A stretch of DNA of 64,000 nt from Mercurialis annua (GCF_937616625.2 NC_065576.1:30306128-30370127), one strand, 5' to 3'; shown: positions 43,353 to 54,783, numbered from the stretch's first letter. Translations and numbers: made by a program. The notes: a model not told the origin generated them from the letters alone.

Positions 43353-43471
43353 GGGGTGCAACACGAGGACTTCCCAGGAGGTCACCCATCCTAGTACTGC
43401 TCTCACCCAAGCACGTTTAACTTCGGAGTTCTGATGGGATCCTGTGCATTAGTGCTGGTATGATCGCACCG
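43353..43471 (-). rRNA. 5S: 5S rRNA, copy 130
   Basis: C67T, C29A and G1C. 5' spacer full, a single heptamer (326-bp unit, unique). Confidence 0.96.
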
Positions 43472-43678
43472 GTCATACCTTGCACGATCATCGCATATAT
43501 CCGCTGCCTTGCAACTCATTCAACCAAAATAAAAACTATCTTTAAAAGTACGTTTTGGTCCCTGAACTTTTTCCATATTTCCCGTTTGGTCCCTGAATTG
43601 CAATTCATCGTTACTCGTTCTGTTTGTCTCTCGGCGATAGTAATAATAGAAAAAACGCAGTTCAAAAAAAGCGAAAAA

Positions 43679-43797
43679 GGGGTGCAACACGAGGACTTCC
43701 CAGGAGGTCACCGATCCTAGTACTGCTCTCGCCCAAGCACGTTTAACTTCGGAGTTCTGATGGGATCCGGTGCATTAGTGCTGGTATGATCGCACCC
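43679..43797 (-). rRNA. 5S: 5S rRNA, copy 131
   Basis: G85C. 5' spacer deleted, 3 heptamers. Confidence 0.97.
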
Positions 43798-43987
43798 GTC
43801 ATACCTTGCACGATCATCGCATATATCCGCTGCCTTGCAACTCATTCAACCAAAATAAAAACTATCTTTAAAAGTACGTTTTGGTCCCTGAATTGCAATT
43901 CATCGTTACTCGTTACTCGTTACTCGTTCTGTTTGTCTCTCGGCGATAGTAATAATAGAAAAAACGCAGTTCAAAAAAAGCGAAAAA

Positions 43988-44106
43988 GGGGTGCAACACG
44001 AGGACTTCCCAGGAGGTCACCCATCCTAGTACTGCTCTCGCCCAAGCACGTTTAACTTCGGAGTTCTGATGGGATCCGGTGCATTAGTGCTGGTATGATC
44101 GCACCC
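43988..44106 (-). rRNA. 5S: 5S rRNA, copy 132
   Basis: Consensus gene. 5' spacer full, 2 heptamers. Confidence 0.97.
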
Positions 44107-44320
44107 GTCATACCTTGCACGATCATCGCATATATCCGCTGCCTTGCAACTCATTCAACCAAAATAAAAACTATCTTTAAAAGTACGTTTTGGTCCCTGA
44201 ACTTTTTCCATATTTCCCGTTTGGTCCCTGAATTGCAATTCATCGTTACTCGTTACTCGTTCTGTTTGTCTCTCGGCGATAGTAATAATAGAAAAAACGC
44301 AGTTCAAAAAAAGCGAAAAA

Positions 44321-44439
44321 GGGGTGCAACACGAGGACTTCCCAGGAGGTCACCCATCCTAGTACTGCTCTCGCCCAAGCACGTTTAACTTCGGAGTTCT
44401 GATGGGATCCGGTGCATTAGTGCTGGTATGATCGCACCC
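44321..44439 (-). rRNA. 5S: 5S rRNA, copy 133
   Basis: Consensus gene. 5' spacer full, 3 heptamers, ctcggggat variant. Confidence 0.97.
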
Positions 44440-44660
44440 GTCATACCTTGCACGATCATCGCATATATCCGCTGCCTTGCAACTCATTCAACCAAAATAA
44501 AAACTATCTTTAAAAGTACGTTTTGGTCCCTGAACTTTTTCCATATTTCCCGTTTGGTCCCTGAATTGCAATTCATCGTTACTCGTTACTCGTTACTCGT
44601 TCTGTTTGTCTCTCGGGGATAGTAATAATAGAAAAAACGCAGTTCAAAAAAAGCGAAAAA

Positions 44661-44779
44661 GGGGTGCAACACGAGGACTTCCCAGGAGGTCACCCATCCT
44701 AGTACTGCTCTCGCCCAAGCACGTTTATCTTCGGAGTTCTGATGGGATCCGGTGCATTAGTGCTGGTATGATCGCACCC
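44661..44779 (-). rRNA. 5S: 5S rRNA, copy 134
   Basis: T52A. 5' spacer full, 2 heptamers. Confidence 0.97.
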
Positions 44780-44993
44780 GTCATACCTTGCACGATCATC
44801 GCATATATCCGCTGCCTTGCAACTCATTCAACCAAAATAAAAACTATCTTTAAAAGTACGTTTTGGTCCCTGAACTTTTTCCATATTTCCCGTTTGGTCC
44901 CTGAATTGCAATTCATCGTTACTCGTTACTCGTTCTGTTTGTCTCTCGGCGATAGTAATAATAGAAAAAACGCAGTTCAAAAAAAGCGAAAAA

Positions 44994-45112
44994 GGGGTGC
45001 AACACGAGGACTTCCCAGGAGGTCACCCATCCTAGTACTGCTCTCGCCCAAGCACGTTTAACTTCGGAGTTCTGATGGGATCCGGTGCATTAGTGCTGGT
45101 ATGATCGCACCC
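44994..45112 (-). rRNA. 5S: 5S rRNA, copy 135
   Basis: Consensus gene. 5' spacer full, 2 heptamers. Confidence 0.97.
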
Positions 45113-45326
45113 GTCATACCTTGCACGATCATCGCATATATCCGCTGCCTTGCAACTCATTCAACCAAAATAAAAACTATCTTTAAAAGTACGTTTTGGT
45201 CCCTGAACTTTTTCCATATTTCCCGTTTGGTCCCTGAATTGCAATTCATCGTTACTCGTTACTCGTTCTGTTTGTCTCTCGGCGATAGTAATAATAGAAA
45301 AAACGCAGTTCAAAAAAAGCGAAAAA

Positions 45327-45445
45327 GGGGTGCAACACGAGGACTTCCCAGGAGGTCACCCATCCTAGTACTGCTCTCGCCCAAGCACGTTTAACTTCGG
45401 AGTTCTGATGGGATCCGGTGCATTAGTGCTGGTATGATCGCACCC
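45327..45445 (-). rRNA. 5S: 5S rRNA, copy 136
   Basis: Consensus gene. 5' spacer full, 3 heptamers. Confidence 0.97.
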
Positions 45446-45666
45446 GTCATACCTTGCACGATCATCGCATATATCCGCTGCCTTGCAACTCATTCAACCA
45501 AAATAAAAACTATCTTTAAAAGTACGTTTTGGTCCCTGAACTTTTTCCATATTTCCCGTTTGGTCCCTGAATTGCAATTCATCGTTACTCGTTACTCGTT
45601 ACTCGTTCTGTTTGTCTCTCGGCGATAGTAATAATAGAAAAAACGCAGTTCAAAAAAAGCGAAAAA

Positions 45667-45785
45667 GGGGTGCAACACGAGGACTTCCCAGGAGGTCACC
45701 GATCCTAGTACTGCTCTCGCCCAAGCACGTTTAACTTCGGAGTTCTGATGGGATCCGGTGCATTAGTGCTGGTATGATCGCACCC
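45667..45785 (-). rRNA. 5S: 5S rRNA, copy 137
   Basis: G85C. 5' spacer full, 2 heptamers, gaacgttttcc variant. Confidence 0.97.
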
Positions 45786-45999
45786 GTCATACCTTGCACG
45801 ATCATCGCATATATCCGCTGCCTTGCAACTCATTCAACCAAAATAAAAACTATCTTTAAAAGTACGTTTTGGTCCCTGAACGTTTTCCATATTTCCCGTT
45901 TGGTCCCTGAATTGCAATTCATCGTTACTCGTTACTCGTTCTGTTTGTCTCTCGGCGATAGTAATAATAGAAAAAACGCAGTTCAAAAAAAGCGAAAAA

Positions 46000-46118
46000 G
46001 GGGTGCAACACGAGGACTTCCCAGGAGGTCACCCATCCTAGTACTGCTCTCGCCCAAGCACGTTTAACTTCGGAGTTCTGATGGGATCCGGTGCATTAGT
46101 GCTGGTATGATCGCACCC
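46000..46118 (-). rRNA. 5S: 5S rRNA, copy 138
   Basis: Consensus gene. 5' spacer full, 3 heptamers, ctcggggat variant. Confidence 0.97.
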
Positions 46119-46339
46119 GTCATACCTTGCACGATCATCGCATATATCCGCTGCCTTGCAACTCATTCAACCAAAATAAAAACTATCTTTAAAAGTACGT
46201 TTTGGTCCCTGAACTTTTTCCATATTTCCCGTTTGGTCCCTGAATTGCAATTCATCGTTACTCGTTACTCGTTACTCGTTCTGTTTGTCTCTCGGGGATA
46301 GTAATAATAGAAAAAACGCAGTTCAAAAAAAGCGAAAAA

Positions 46340-46458
46340 GGGGTGCAACACGAGGACTTCCCAGGAGGTCACCCATCCTAGTACTGCTCTCGCCCAAGCA
46401 CGTTTATCTTCGGAGTTCTGATGGGATCCGGTGCATTAGTGCTGGTATGATCGCACCC
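46340..46458 (-). rRNA. 5S: 5S rRNA, copy 139
   Basis: T52A. 5' spacer full, 2 heptamers. Confidence 0.97.
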
Positions 46459-46672
46459 GTCATACCTTGCACGATCATCGCATATATCCGCTGCCTTGCA
46501 ACTCATTCAACCAAAATAAAAACTATCTTTAAAAGTACGTTTTGGTCCCTGAACTTTTTCCATATTTCCCGTTTGGTCCCTGAATTGCAATTCATCGTTA
46601 CTCGTTACTCGTTCTGTTTGTCTCTCGGCGATAGTAATAATAGAAAAAACGCAGTTCAAAAAAAGCGAAAAA

Positions 46673-46791
46673 GGGGTGCAACACGAGGACTTCCCAGGAG
46701 GTCACCCATCCTAGTACTGCTCTCGCCCAAGCACGTTTAACTTCGGAGTTCTGATGGGATCCGGTGCATTAGTGCTGGTATGATCGCACCC
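46673..46791 (-). rRNA. 5S: 5S rRNA, copy 140
   Basis: Consensus gene. 5' spacer full, 2 heptamers, second motif gtttgttccc. Confidence 0.97.
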
Positions 46792-47005
46792 GTCATACCT
46801 TGCACGATCATCGCATATATCCGCTGCCTTGCAACTCATTCAACCAAAATAAAAACTATCTTTAAAAGTACGTTTTGGTCCCTGAACTTTTTCCATATTT
46901 CCCGTTTGTTCCCTGAATTGCAATTCATCGTTACTCGTTACTCGTTCTGTTTGTCTCTCGGCGATAGTAATAATAGAAAAAACGCAGTTCAAAAAAAGCG
47001 AAAAA

Positions 47006-47124
47006 GGGGTGCAACACGAGGACTTCCCAGGAGGTCACCCATCCTAGTACTGCTCTCGCCCAAGCACGTTTAACTTCGGAGTTCTGATGGGATCCGGTGC
47101 ATTAGTGCTGGTATGATCGCACCC
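47006..47124 (-). rRNA. 5S: 5S rRNA, copy 141
   Basis: Consensus gene. 5' spacer full, 3 heptamers. Confidence 0.97.
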
Positions 47125-47345
47125 GTCATACCTTGCACGATCATCGCATATATCCGCTGCCTTGCAACTCATTCAACCAAAATAAAAACTATCTTTAAAA
47201 GTACGTTTTGGTCCCTGAACTTTTTCCATATTTCCCGTTTGGTCCCTGAATTGCAATTCATCGTTACTCGTTACTCGTTACTCGTTCTGTTTGTCTCTCG
47301 GCGATAGTAATAATAGAAAAAACGCAGTTCAAAAAAAGCGAAAAA

Positions 47346-47464
47346 GGGGTGCAACACGAGGACTTCCCAGGAGGTCACCGATCCTAGTACTGCTCTCGCC
47401 CAAGCACGTTTAACTTCGGAGTTCTGATGGGATCCGGTGCATTAGTGCTGGTATGATCGCACCC
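47346..47464 (-). rRNA. 5S: 5S rRNA, copy 142
   Basis: G85C. 5' spacer full, 2 heptamers, gaacgttttcc variant. Confidence 0.97.
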
Positions 47465-47678
47465 GTCATACCTTGCACGATCATCGCATATATCCGCTGC
47501 CTTGCAACTCATTCAACCAAAATAAAAACTATCTTTAAAAGTACGTTTTGGTCCCTGAACGTTTTCCATATTTCCCGTTTGGTCCCTGAATTGCAATTCA
47601 TCGTTACTCGTTACTCGTTCTGTTTGTCTCTCGGCGATAGTAATAATAGAAAAAACGCAGTTCAAAAAAAGCGAAAAA

Positions 47679-47797
47679 GGGGTGCAACACGAGGACTTCC
47701 CAGGAGGTCACCCATCCTAGTACTGCTCTCGCCCAAGCACGTTTAACTTCGGAGTTCTGATGGGATCCGGTGCATTAGTGCTGGTATGATCGCACCC
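47679..47797 (-). rRNA. 5S: 5S rRNA, copy 143
   Basis: Consensus gene. 5' spacer full, 3 heptamers. Confidence 0.97.
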
Positions 47798-48018
47798 GTC
47801 ATACCTTGCACGATCATCGCATATATCCGCTGCCTTGCAACTCATTCAACCAAAATAAAAACTATCTTTAAAAGTACGTTTTGGTCCCTGAACTTTTTCC
47901 ATATTTCCCGTTTGGTCCCTGAATTGCAATTCATCGTTACTCGTTACTCGTTACTCGTTCTGTTTGTCTCTCGGCGATAGTAATAATAGAAAAAACGCAG
48001 TTCAAAAAAAGCGAAAAA

Positions 48019-48137
48019 GGGGTGCAACACGAGGACTTCCCAGGAGGTCACCGATCCTAGTACTGCTCTCGCCCAAGCACGTTTAACTTCGGAGTTCTGA
48101 TGGGATCCGGTGCATTAGTGCTGGTATGATCGCACCC
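48019..48137 (-). rRNA. 5S: 5S rRNA, copy 144
   Basis: G85C. 5' spacer full, 3 heptamers. Confidence 0.97.
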
Positions 48138-48358
48138 GTCATACCTTGCACGATCATCGCATATATCCGCTGCCTTGCAACTCATTCAACCAAAATAAAA
48201 ACTATCTTTAAAAGTACGTTTTGGTCCCTGAACTTTTTCCATATTTCCCGTTTGGTCCCTGAATTGCAATTCATCGTTACTCGTTACTCGTTACTCGTTC
48301 TGTTTGTCTCTCGGCGATAGTAATAATAGAAAAAACGCAGTTCAAAAAAAGCGAAAAA

Positions 48359-48477
48359 GGGGTGCAACACGAGGACTTCCCAGGAGGTCACCCATCCTAG
48401 TACTGCTCTCGCCCAAGCACGTTTATCTTCGGAGTTCTGATGGGATCCGGTGCATTAGTGCTGGTATGATCGCACCG
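48359..48477 (-). rRNA. 5S: 5S rRNA, copy 145
   Basis: T52A and G1C. 5' spacer full, 2 heptamers. Confidence 0.97.
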
Positions 48478-48691
48478 GTCATACCTTGCACGATCATCGC
48501 ATATATCCGCTGCCTTGCAACTCATTCAACCAAAATAAAAACTATCTTTAAAAGTACGTTTTGGTCCCTGAACTTTTTCCATATTTCCCGTTTGGTCCCT
48601 GAATTGCAATTCATCGTTACTCGTTACTCGTTCTGTTTGTCTCTCGGCGATAGTAATAATAGAAAAAACGCAGTTCAAAAAAAGCGAAAAA

Positions 48692-48810
48692 GGGGTGCAA
48701 CACGAGGACTTCCCAGGAGGTCACCCATCCTAGTACTGCTCTCGCCCAAGCACGTTTAACTTCGGAGTTCTGATGGGATCCGGTGCATTAGTGCTGGTAT
48801 GATCGCACCC
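48692..48810 (-). rRNA. 5S: 5S rRNA, copy 146
   Basis: Consensus gene. 5' spacer full, 2 heptamers. Confidence 0.97.
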
Positions 48811-49024
48811 GTCATACCTTGCACGATCATCGCATATATCCGCTGCCTTGCAACTCATTCAACCAAAATAAAAACTATCTTTAAAAGTACGTTTTGGTCC
48901 CTGAACTTTTTCCATATTTCCCGTTTGGTCCCTGAATTGCAATTCATCGTTACTCGTTACTCGTTCTGTTTGTCTCTCGGCGATAGTAATAATAGAAAAA
49001 ACGCAGTTCAAAAAAAGCGAAAAA

Positions 49025-49143
49025 GGGGTGCAACACGAGGACTTCCCAGGAGGTCACCCATCCTAGTACTGCTCTCGCCCAAGCACGTTTAACTTCGGAG
49101 TTCTGATGGGATCCGGTGCATTAGTGCTGGTATGATCGCACCC
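49025..49143 (-). rRNA. 5S: 5S rRNA, copy 147
   Basis: Consensus gene. 5' spacer full, 2 heptamers. Confidence 0.97.
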
Positions 49144-49357
49144 GTCATACCTTGCACGATCATCGCATATATCCGCTGCCTTGCAACTCATTCAACCAAA
49201 ATAAAAACTATCTTTAAAAGTACGTTTTGGTCCCTGAACTTTTTCCATATTTCCCGTTTGGTCCCTGAATTGCAATTCATCGTTACTCGTTACTCGTTCT
49301 GTTTGTCTCTCGGCGATAGTAATAATAGAAAAAACGCAGTTCAAAAAAAGCGAAAAA

Positions 49358-49476
49358 GGGGTGCAACACGAGGACTTCCCAGGAGGTCACCCATCCTAGT
49401 ACTGCTCTCGCCCAAGCACGTTTAACTTCGGAGTTCTGATGGGATCCGGTGCATTAGTGCTGGTATGATCGCACCC
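49358..49476 (-). rRNA. 5S: 5S rRNA, copy 148
   Basis: Consensus gene. 5' spacer full, 3 heptamers. Confidence 0.97.
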
Positions 49477-49697
49477 GTCATACCTTGCACGATCATCGCA
49501 TATATCCGCTGCCTTGCAACTCATTCAACCAAAATAAAAACTATCTTTAAAAGTACGTTTTGGTCCCTGAACTTTTTCCATATTTCCCGTTTGGTCCCTG
49601 AATTGCAATTCATCGTTACTCGTTACTCGTTACTCGTTCTGTTTGTCTCTCGGCGATAGTAATAATAGAAAAAACGCAGTTCAAAAAAAGCGAAAAA

Positions 49698-49816
49698 GGG
49701 GTGCAACACGAGGACTTCCCAGGAGGTCACCGATCCTAGTACTGCTCTCGCCCAAGCACGTTTAACTTCGGAGTTCTGATGGGATCCGGTGCATTAGTGC
49801 TGGTATGATCGCACCC
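49698..49816 (-). rRNA. 5S: 5S rRNA, copy 149
   Basis: G85C. 5' spacer full, 3 heptamers. Confidence 0.97.
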
Positions 49817-50037
49817 GTCATACCTTGCACGATCATCGCATATATCCGCTGCCTTGCAACTCATTCAACCAAAATAAAAACTATCTTTAAAAGTACGTTT
49901 TGGTCCCTGAACTTTTTCCATATTTCCCGTTTGGTCCCTGAATTGCAATTCATCGTTACTCGTTACTCGTTACTCGTTCTGTTTGTCTCTCGGCGATAGT
50001 AATAATAGAAAAAACGCAGTTCAAAAAAAGCGAAAAA

Positions 50038-50156
50038 GGGGTGCAACACGAGGACTTCCCAGGAGGTCACCGATCCTAGTACTGCTCTCGCCCAAGCACG
50101 TTTAACTTCGGAGTTCTGATGGGATCCGGTGCATTAGTGCTGGTATGATCGCACCC
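50038..50156 (-). rRNA. 5S: 5S rRNA, copy 150
   Basis: G85C. 5' spacer full, 2 heptamers, 1 bp short at its right end (332-bp unit). Confidence 0.97.
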
Positions 50157-50369
50157 GTCATACCTTGCACGATCATCGCATATATCCGCTGCCTTGCAAC
50201 TCATTCAACCAAAATAAAAACTATCTTTAAAAGTACGTTTTGGTCCCTGAACTTTTTCCATATTTCCCGTTTGGTCCCTGAATTGCAATTCATCGTTACT
50301 CGTTACTCGTTCTGTTTGTCTCTCGGCGATAGTAATAATAGAAAAAACGCAGTTCAAAAAAAGCGAAAA

Positions 50370-50488
50370 GGGGTGCAACACGAGGACTTCCCAGGAGGTC
50401 ACCCATCCTAGTACTGCTCTCACCCAAGCACGTTTAACTTCGGAGTTCTGATGGGATCCTGTGCATTAGTGCTGGTATGATCGCACCG
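50370..50488 (-). rRNA. 5S: 5S rRNA, copy 151
   Basis: C67T, C29A and G1C; proximal terminator T4. 5' spacer full, 2 heptamers. Confidence 0.96.
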
Positions 50489-50702
50489 GTCATACCTTGC
50501 ACGATCATCGCATATATCCGCTGCCTTGCAACTCATTCAACCAAAATAAAAACTATCTTTAAAAGTACGTTTTGGTCCCTGAACTTTTTCCATATTTCCC
50601 GTTTGGTCCCTGAATTGCAATTCATCGTTACTCGTTACTCGTTCTGTTTGTCTCTCGGCGATAGTAATAATAGAAAAAACGCAGTTCAAAAAAAGCGAAA
50701 AA

Positions 50703-50821
50703 GGGGTGCAACACGAGGACTTCCCAGGAGGTCACCCATCCTAGTACTGCTCTCACCCAAGCACGTTTAACTTCGGAGTTCTGATGGGATCCTGTGCATT
50801 AGTGCTGGTATGATCGCACCG
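50703..50821 (-). rRNA. 5S: 5S rRNA, copy 152
   Basis: C67T, C29A and G1C. 5' spacer deleted, 3 heptamers. Confidence 0.96.
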
Positions 50822-51011
50822 GTCATACCTTGCACGATCATCGCATATATCCGCTGCCTTGCAACTCATTCAACCAAAATAAAAACTATCTTTAAAAGTA
50901 CGTTTTGGTCCCTGAATTGCAATTCATCGTTACTCGTTACTCGTTACTCGTTCTGTTTGTCTCTCGGCGATAGTAATAATAGAAAAAACGCAGTTCAAAA
51001 AAAGCGAAAAA

Positions 51012-51130
51012 GGGGTGCAACACGAGGACTTCCCAGGAGGTCACCCATCCTAGTACTGCTCTCGCCCAAGAACGTTTATCTTCGGAGTTCTGATGGGATC
51101 CGGTGCATTAGTGCTGGTATGATCGCACCC
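51012..51130 (-). rRNA. 5S: 5S rRNA, copy 153
   Basis: T52A and G60T; the latter faces C18 in helix II. 5' spacer full, 3 heptamers. Confidence 0.96.
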
Positions 51131-51351
51131 GTCATACCTTGCACGATCATCGCATATATCCGCTGCCTTGCAACTCATTCAACCAAAATAAAAACTATCT
51201 TTAAAAGTACGTTTTGGTCCCTGAACTTTTTCCATATTTCCCGTTTGGTCCCTAAATTGCAATTCATCGTTACTCGTTACTCGTTACTCGTTCTGTTTGT
51301 CTCTCGGCGATAGTAATAATAGAAAAAACGCAGTTCAAAAAAAGCGAAAAA

Positions 51352-51470
51352 GGGGTGCAACACGAGGACTTCCCAGGAGGTCACCCATCCTAGTACTGCT
51401 CTCGCCCAAGCACGTTTAACTTCGGAGTTCTGATGGGATCCGGTGCATTAGTGCTGGTATGATCGCACCC
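51352..51470 (-). rRNA. 5S: 5S rRNA, copy 154
   Basis: Consensus gene. 5' spacer full, 3 heptamers. Confidence 0.97.
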
Positions 51471-51691
51471 GTCATACCTTGCACGATCATCGCATATATC
51501 CGCTGCCTTGCAACTCATTCAACCAAAATAAAAACTATCTTTAAAAGTACGTTTTGGTCCCTGAACTTTTTCCATATTTCCCGTTTGGTCCCTGAATTGC
51601 AATTCATCGTTACTCGTTACTCGTTACTCGTTCTGTTTGTCTCTCGGCGATAGTAATAATAGAAAAAACGCAGTTCAAAAAAAGCGAAAAA

Positions 51692-51810
51692 GGGGTGCAA
51701 CACGAGGACTTCCCAGGAGGTCACCGATCCTAGTACTGCTCTCGCCCAAGCACGTTTAACTTCGGAGTTCTGATGGGATCCGGTGCATTAGTGCTGGTAT
51801 GATCGCACCC
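51692..51810 (-). rRNA. 5S: 5S rRNA, copy 155
   Basis: G85C. 5' spacer full, 2 heptamers. Confidence 0.97.
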
Positions 51811-52024
51811 GTCATACCTTGCACGATCATCGCATATATCCGCTGCCTTGCAACTCATTCAACCAAAATAAAAACTATCTTTAAAAGTACGTTTTGGTCC
51901 CTGAACTTTTTCCATATTTCCCGTTTGGTCCCTGAATTGCAATTCATCGTTACTCGTTACTCGTTCTGTTTGTCTCTCGGCGATAGTAATAATAGAAAAA
52001 ACGCAGTTCAAAAAAAGCGAAAAA

Positions 52025-52143
52025 GGGGTGCAACACGAGGACTTCCCAGGAGGTCACCCATCCTAGTACTGCTCTCACCCAAGCACGTTTAACTTCGGAG
52101 TTCTGATGGGATCCTGTGCATTAGTGCTGGTATGATCGCACCG
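52025..52143 (-). rRNA. 5S: 5S rRNA, copy 156
   Basis: C67T, C29A and G1C. 5' spacer full, 2 heptamers. Confidence 0.96.
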
Positions 52144-52357
52144 GTCATACCTTGCACGATCATCGCATATATCCGCTGCCTTGCAACTCATTCAACCAAA
52201 ATAAAAACTATCTTTAAAAGTACGTTTTGGTCCCTGAACTTTTTCCATATTTCCCGTTTGGTCCCTGAATTGCAATTCATCGTTACTCGTTACTCGTTCT
52301 GTTTGTCTCTCGGCGATAGTAATAATAGAAAAAACGCAGTTCAAAAAAAGCGAAAAA

Positions 52358-52476
52358 GGGGTGCAACACGAGGACTTCCCAGGAGGTCACCGATCCTAGT
52401 ACTGCTCTCGCCCAAGCACGTTTAACTTCGGAGTTCTGATGGGATCCGGTGCATTAGTGCTGGTATGATCGCACCC
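52358..52476 (-). rRNA. 5S: 5S rRNA, copy 157
   Basis: G85C. 5' spacer full, 2 heptamers, gaacgttttcc variant. Confidence 0.97.
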
Positions 52477-52690
52477 GTCATACCTTGCACGATCATCGCA
52501 TATATCCGCTGCCTTGCAACTCATTCAACCAAAATAAAAACTATCTTTAAAAGTACGTTTTGGTCCCTGAACGTTTTCCATATTTCCCGTTTGGTCCCTG
52601 AATTGCAATTCATCGTTACTCGTTACTCGTTCTGTTTGTCTCTCGGCGATAGTAATAATAGAAAAAACGCAGTTCAAAAAAAGCGAAAAA

Positions 52691-52809
52691 GGGGTGCAAC
52701 ACGAGGACTTCCCAGGAGGTCACCCATCCTAGTACTGCTCTCGCCCAAGCACGTTTAACTTCGGAGTTCTGATGGGATCCGGTGCATTAGTGCTGGTATG
52801 ATCGCACCC
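52691..52809 (-). rRNA. 5S: 5S rRNA, copy 158
   Basis: Consensus gene. 5' spacer full, 2 heptamers. Confidence 0.97.
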
Positions 52810-53023
52810 GTCATACCTTGCACGATCATCGCATATATCCGCTGCCTTGCAACTCATTCAACCAAAATAAAAACTATCTTTAAAAGTACGTTTTGGTCCC
52901 TGAACTTTTTCCATATTTCCCGTTTGGTCCCTGAATTGCAATTCATCGTTACTCGTTACTCGTTCTGTTTGTCTCTCGGCGATAGTAATAATAGAAAAAA
53001 CGCAGTTCAAAAAAAGCGAAAAA

Positions 53024-53142
53024 GGGGTGCAACACGAGGACTTCCCAGGAGGTCACCGATCCTAGTACTGCTCTCGCCCAAGCACGTTTAACTTCGGAGT
53101 TCTGATGGGATCCGGTGCATTAGTGCTGGTATGATCGCACCC
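53024..53142 (-). rRNA. 5S: 5S rRNA, copy 159
   Basis: G85C. 5' spacer full, 2 heptamers. Confidence 0.97.
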
Positions 53143-53356
53143 GTCATACCTTGCACGATCATCGCATATATCCGCTGCCTTGCAACTCATTCAACCAAAA
53201 TAAAAACTATCTTTAAAAGTACGTTTTGGTCCCTGAACTTTTTCCATATTTCCCGTTTGGTCCCTGAATTGCAATTCATCGTTACTCGTTACTCGTTCTG
53301 TTTGTCTCTCGGCGATAGTAATAATAGAAAAAACGCAGTTCAAAAAAAGCGAAAAA

Positions 53357-53475
53357 GGGGTGCAACACGAGGACTTCCCAGGAGGTCACCCATCCTAGTA
53401 CTGCTCTCGCCCAAGCACGTTTAACTTCGGAGTTCTGATGGGATCCGGTGCATTAGTGCTGGTATGATCGCACCC
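53357..53475 (-). rRNA. 5S: 5S rRNA, copy 160
   Basis: Consensus gene. 5' spacer deleted, 3 heptamers. Confidence 0.97.
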
Positions 53476-53665
53476 GTCATACCTTGCACGATCATCGCAT
53501 ATATCCGCTGCCTTGCAACTCATTCAACCAAAATAAAAACTATCTTTAAAAGTACGTTTTGGTCCCTGAATTGCAATTCATCGTTACTCGTTACTCGTTA
53601 CTCGTTCTGTTTGTCTCTCGGCGATAGTAATAATAGAAAAAACGCAGTTCAAAAAAAGCGAAAAA

Positions 53666-53784
53666 GGGGTGCAACACGAGGACTTCCCAGGAGGTCACCC
53701 ATCCTAGTACTGCTCTCGCCCAAGCACGTTTATCTTCGGAGTTCTGATGGGATCCGGTGCATTAGTGCTGGTATGATCGCACCC
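53666..53784 (-). rRNA. 5S: 5S rRNA, copy 161
   Basis: T52A. Promoter base -3 is A instead of G. 5' spacer full, 2 heptamers. Confidence 0.97.
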
Positions 53785-53998
53785 GTTATACCTTGCACGA
53801 TCATCGCATATATCCGCTGCCTTGCAACTCATTCAACCAAAATAAAAACTATCTTTAAAAGTACGTTTTGGTCCCTGAACTTTTTCCATATTTCCCGTTT
53901 GGTCCCTGAATTGCAATTCATCGTTACTCGTTACTCGTTCTGTTTGTCTCTCGGCGATAGTAATAATAGAAAAAACGCAGTTCAAAAAAAGCGAAAAA

Positions 53999-54117
53999 GG
54001 GGTGCAACACGAGGACTTCCCAGGAGGTCACCCATCCTAGTACTGCTCTCGCCCAAGCACGTTTAACTTCGGAGTTCTGATGGGATCCGGTGCATTAGTG
54101 CTGGTATGATCGCACCC
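53999..54117 (-). rRNA. 5S: 5S rRNA, copy 162
   Basis: Consensus gene. 5' spacer full, 2 heptamers. Confidence 0.97.
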
Positions 54118-54331
54118 GTCATACCTTGCACGATCATCGCATATATCCGCTGCCTTGCAACTCATTCAACCAAAATAAAAACTATCTTTAAAAGTACGTT
54201 TTGGTCCCTGAACTTTTTCCATATTTCCCGTTTGGTCCCTGAATTGCAATTCATCGTTACTCGTTACTCGTTCTGTTTGTCTCTCGGCGATAGTAATAAT
54301 AGAAAAAACGCAGTTCAAAAAAAGCGAAAAA

Positions 54332-54450
54332 GGGGTGCAACACGAGGACTTCCCAGGAGGTCACCCATCCTAGTACTGCTCTCACCCAAGCACGTTTAAC
54401 TTCGGAGTTCTGATTGGATCCTGTGCATTAGTGCTGGTATGATCGCACCG
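54332..54450 (-). rRNA. 5S: 5S rRNA, copy 163
   Basis: C67T, C29A and G1C plus private C36A. 5' spacer full, 2 heptamers. Confidence 0.96.
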
Positions 54451-54664
54451 GTCATACCTTGCACGATCATCGCATATATCCGCTGCCTTGCAACTCATTC
54501 AACCAAAATAAAAACTATCTTTAAAAGTACGTTTTGGTCCCTGAACTTTTTCCATATTTCCCGTTTGGTCCCTGAATTGCAATTCATCGTTACTCGTTAC
54601 TCGTTCTGTTTGTCTCTCGGCGATAGTAATAATAGAAAAAACGCAGTTCAAAAAAAGCGAAAAA

Positions 54665-54783
54665 GGGGTGCAACACGAGGACTTCCCAGGAGGTCACCGA
54701 TCCTAGTACTGCTCTCGCCCAAGCACGTTTAACTTCGGAGTTCTGATGGGATCCGGTGCATTAGTGCTGGTATGATCGCACCC
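54665..54783 (-). rRNA. 5S: 5S rRNA, copy 164
   Basis: G85C. 5' spacer full, 2 heptamers. Confidence 0.97.

Larger units (their letters stand above)
41441..43459. repeat. 673-bp two-unit repeat, second cluster
   Basis: Copies 124-129 alternate 340 and 333 bp with G85 and C85 genes, as at 7962-9980, shift 33479 bp. Confidence 0.85.
44428..46106. repeat. 5-unit block of 1,679 bp, copy I
   Basis: Copies 133-137. Markers: ctcggggat spacer, T52A gene, G85C gene, gaacgttttcc spacer. Confidence 0.88.
46107..47785. repeat. 5-unit block of 1,679 bp, copy II
   Basis: Copies 138-142 repeat every marker of copies 133-137 at a constant 1679-bp shift. One private change is seen, gtttgtt for gtttggt after copy 140. 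Confidence 0.88.
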
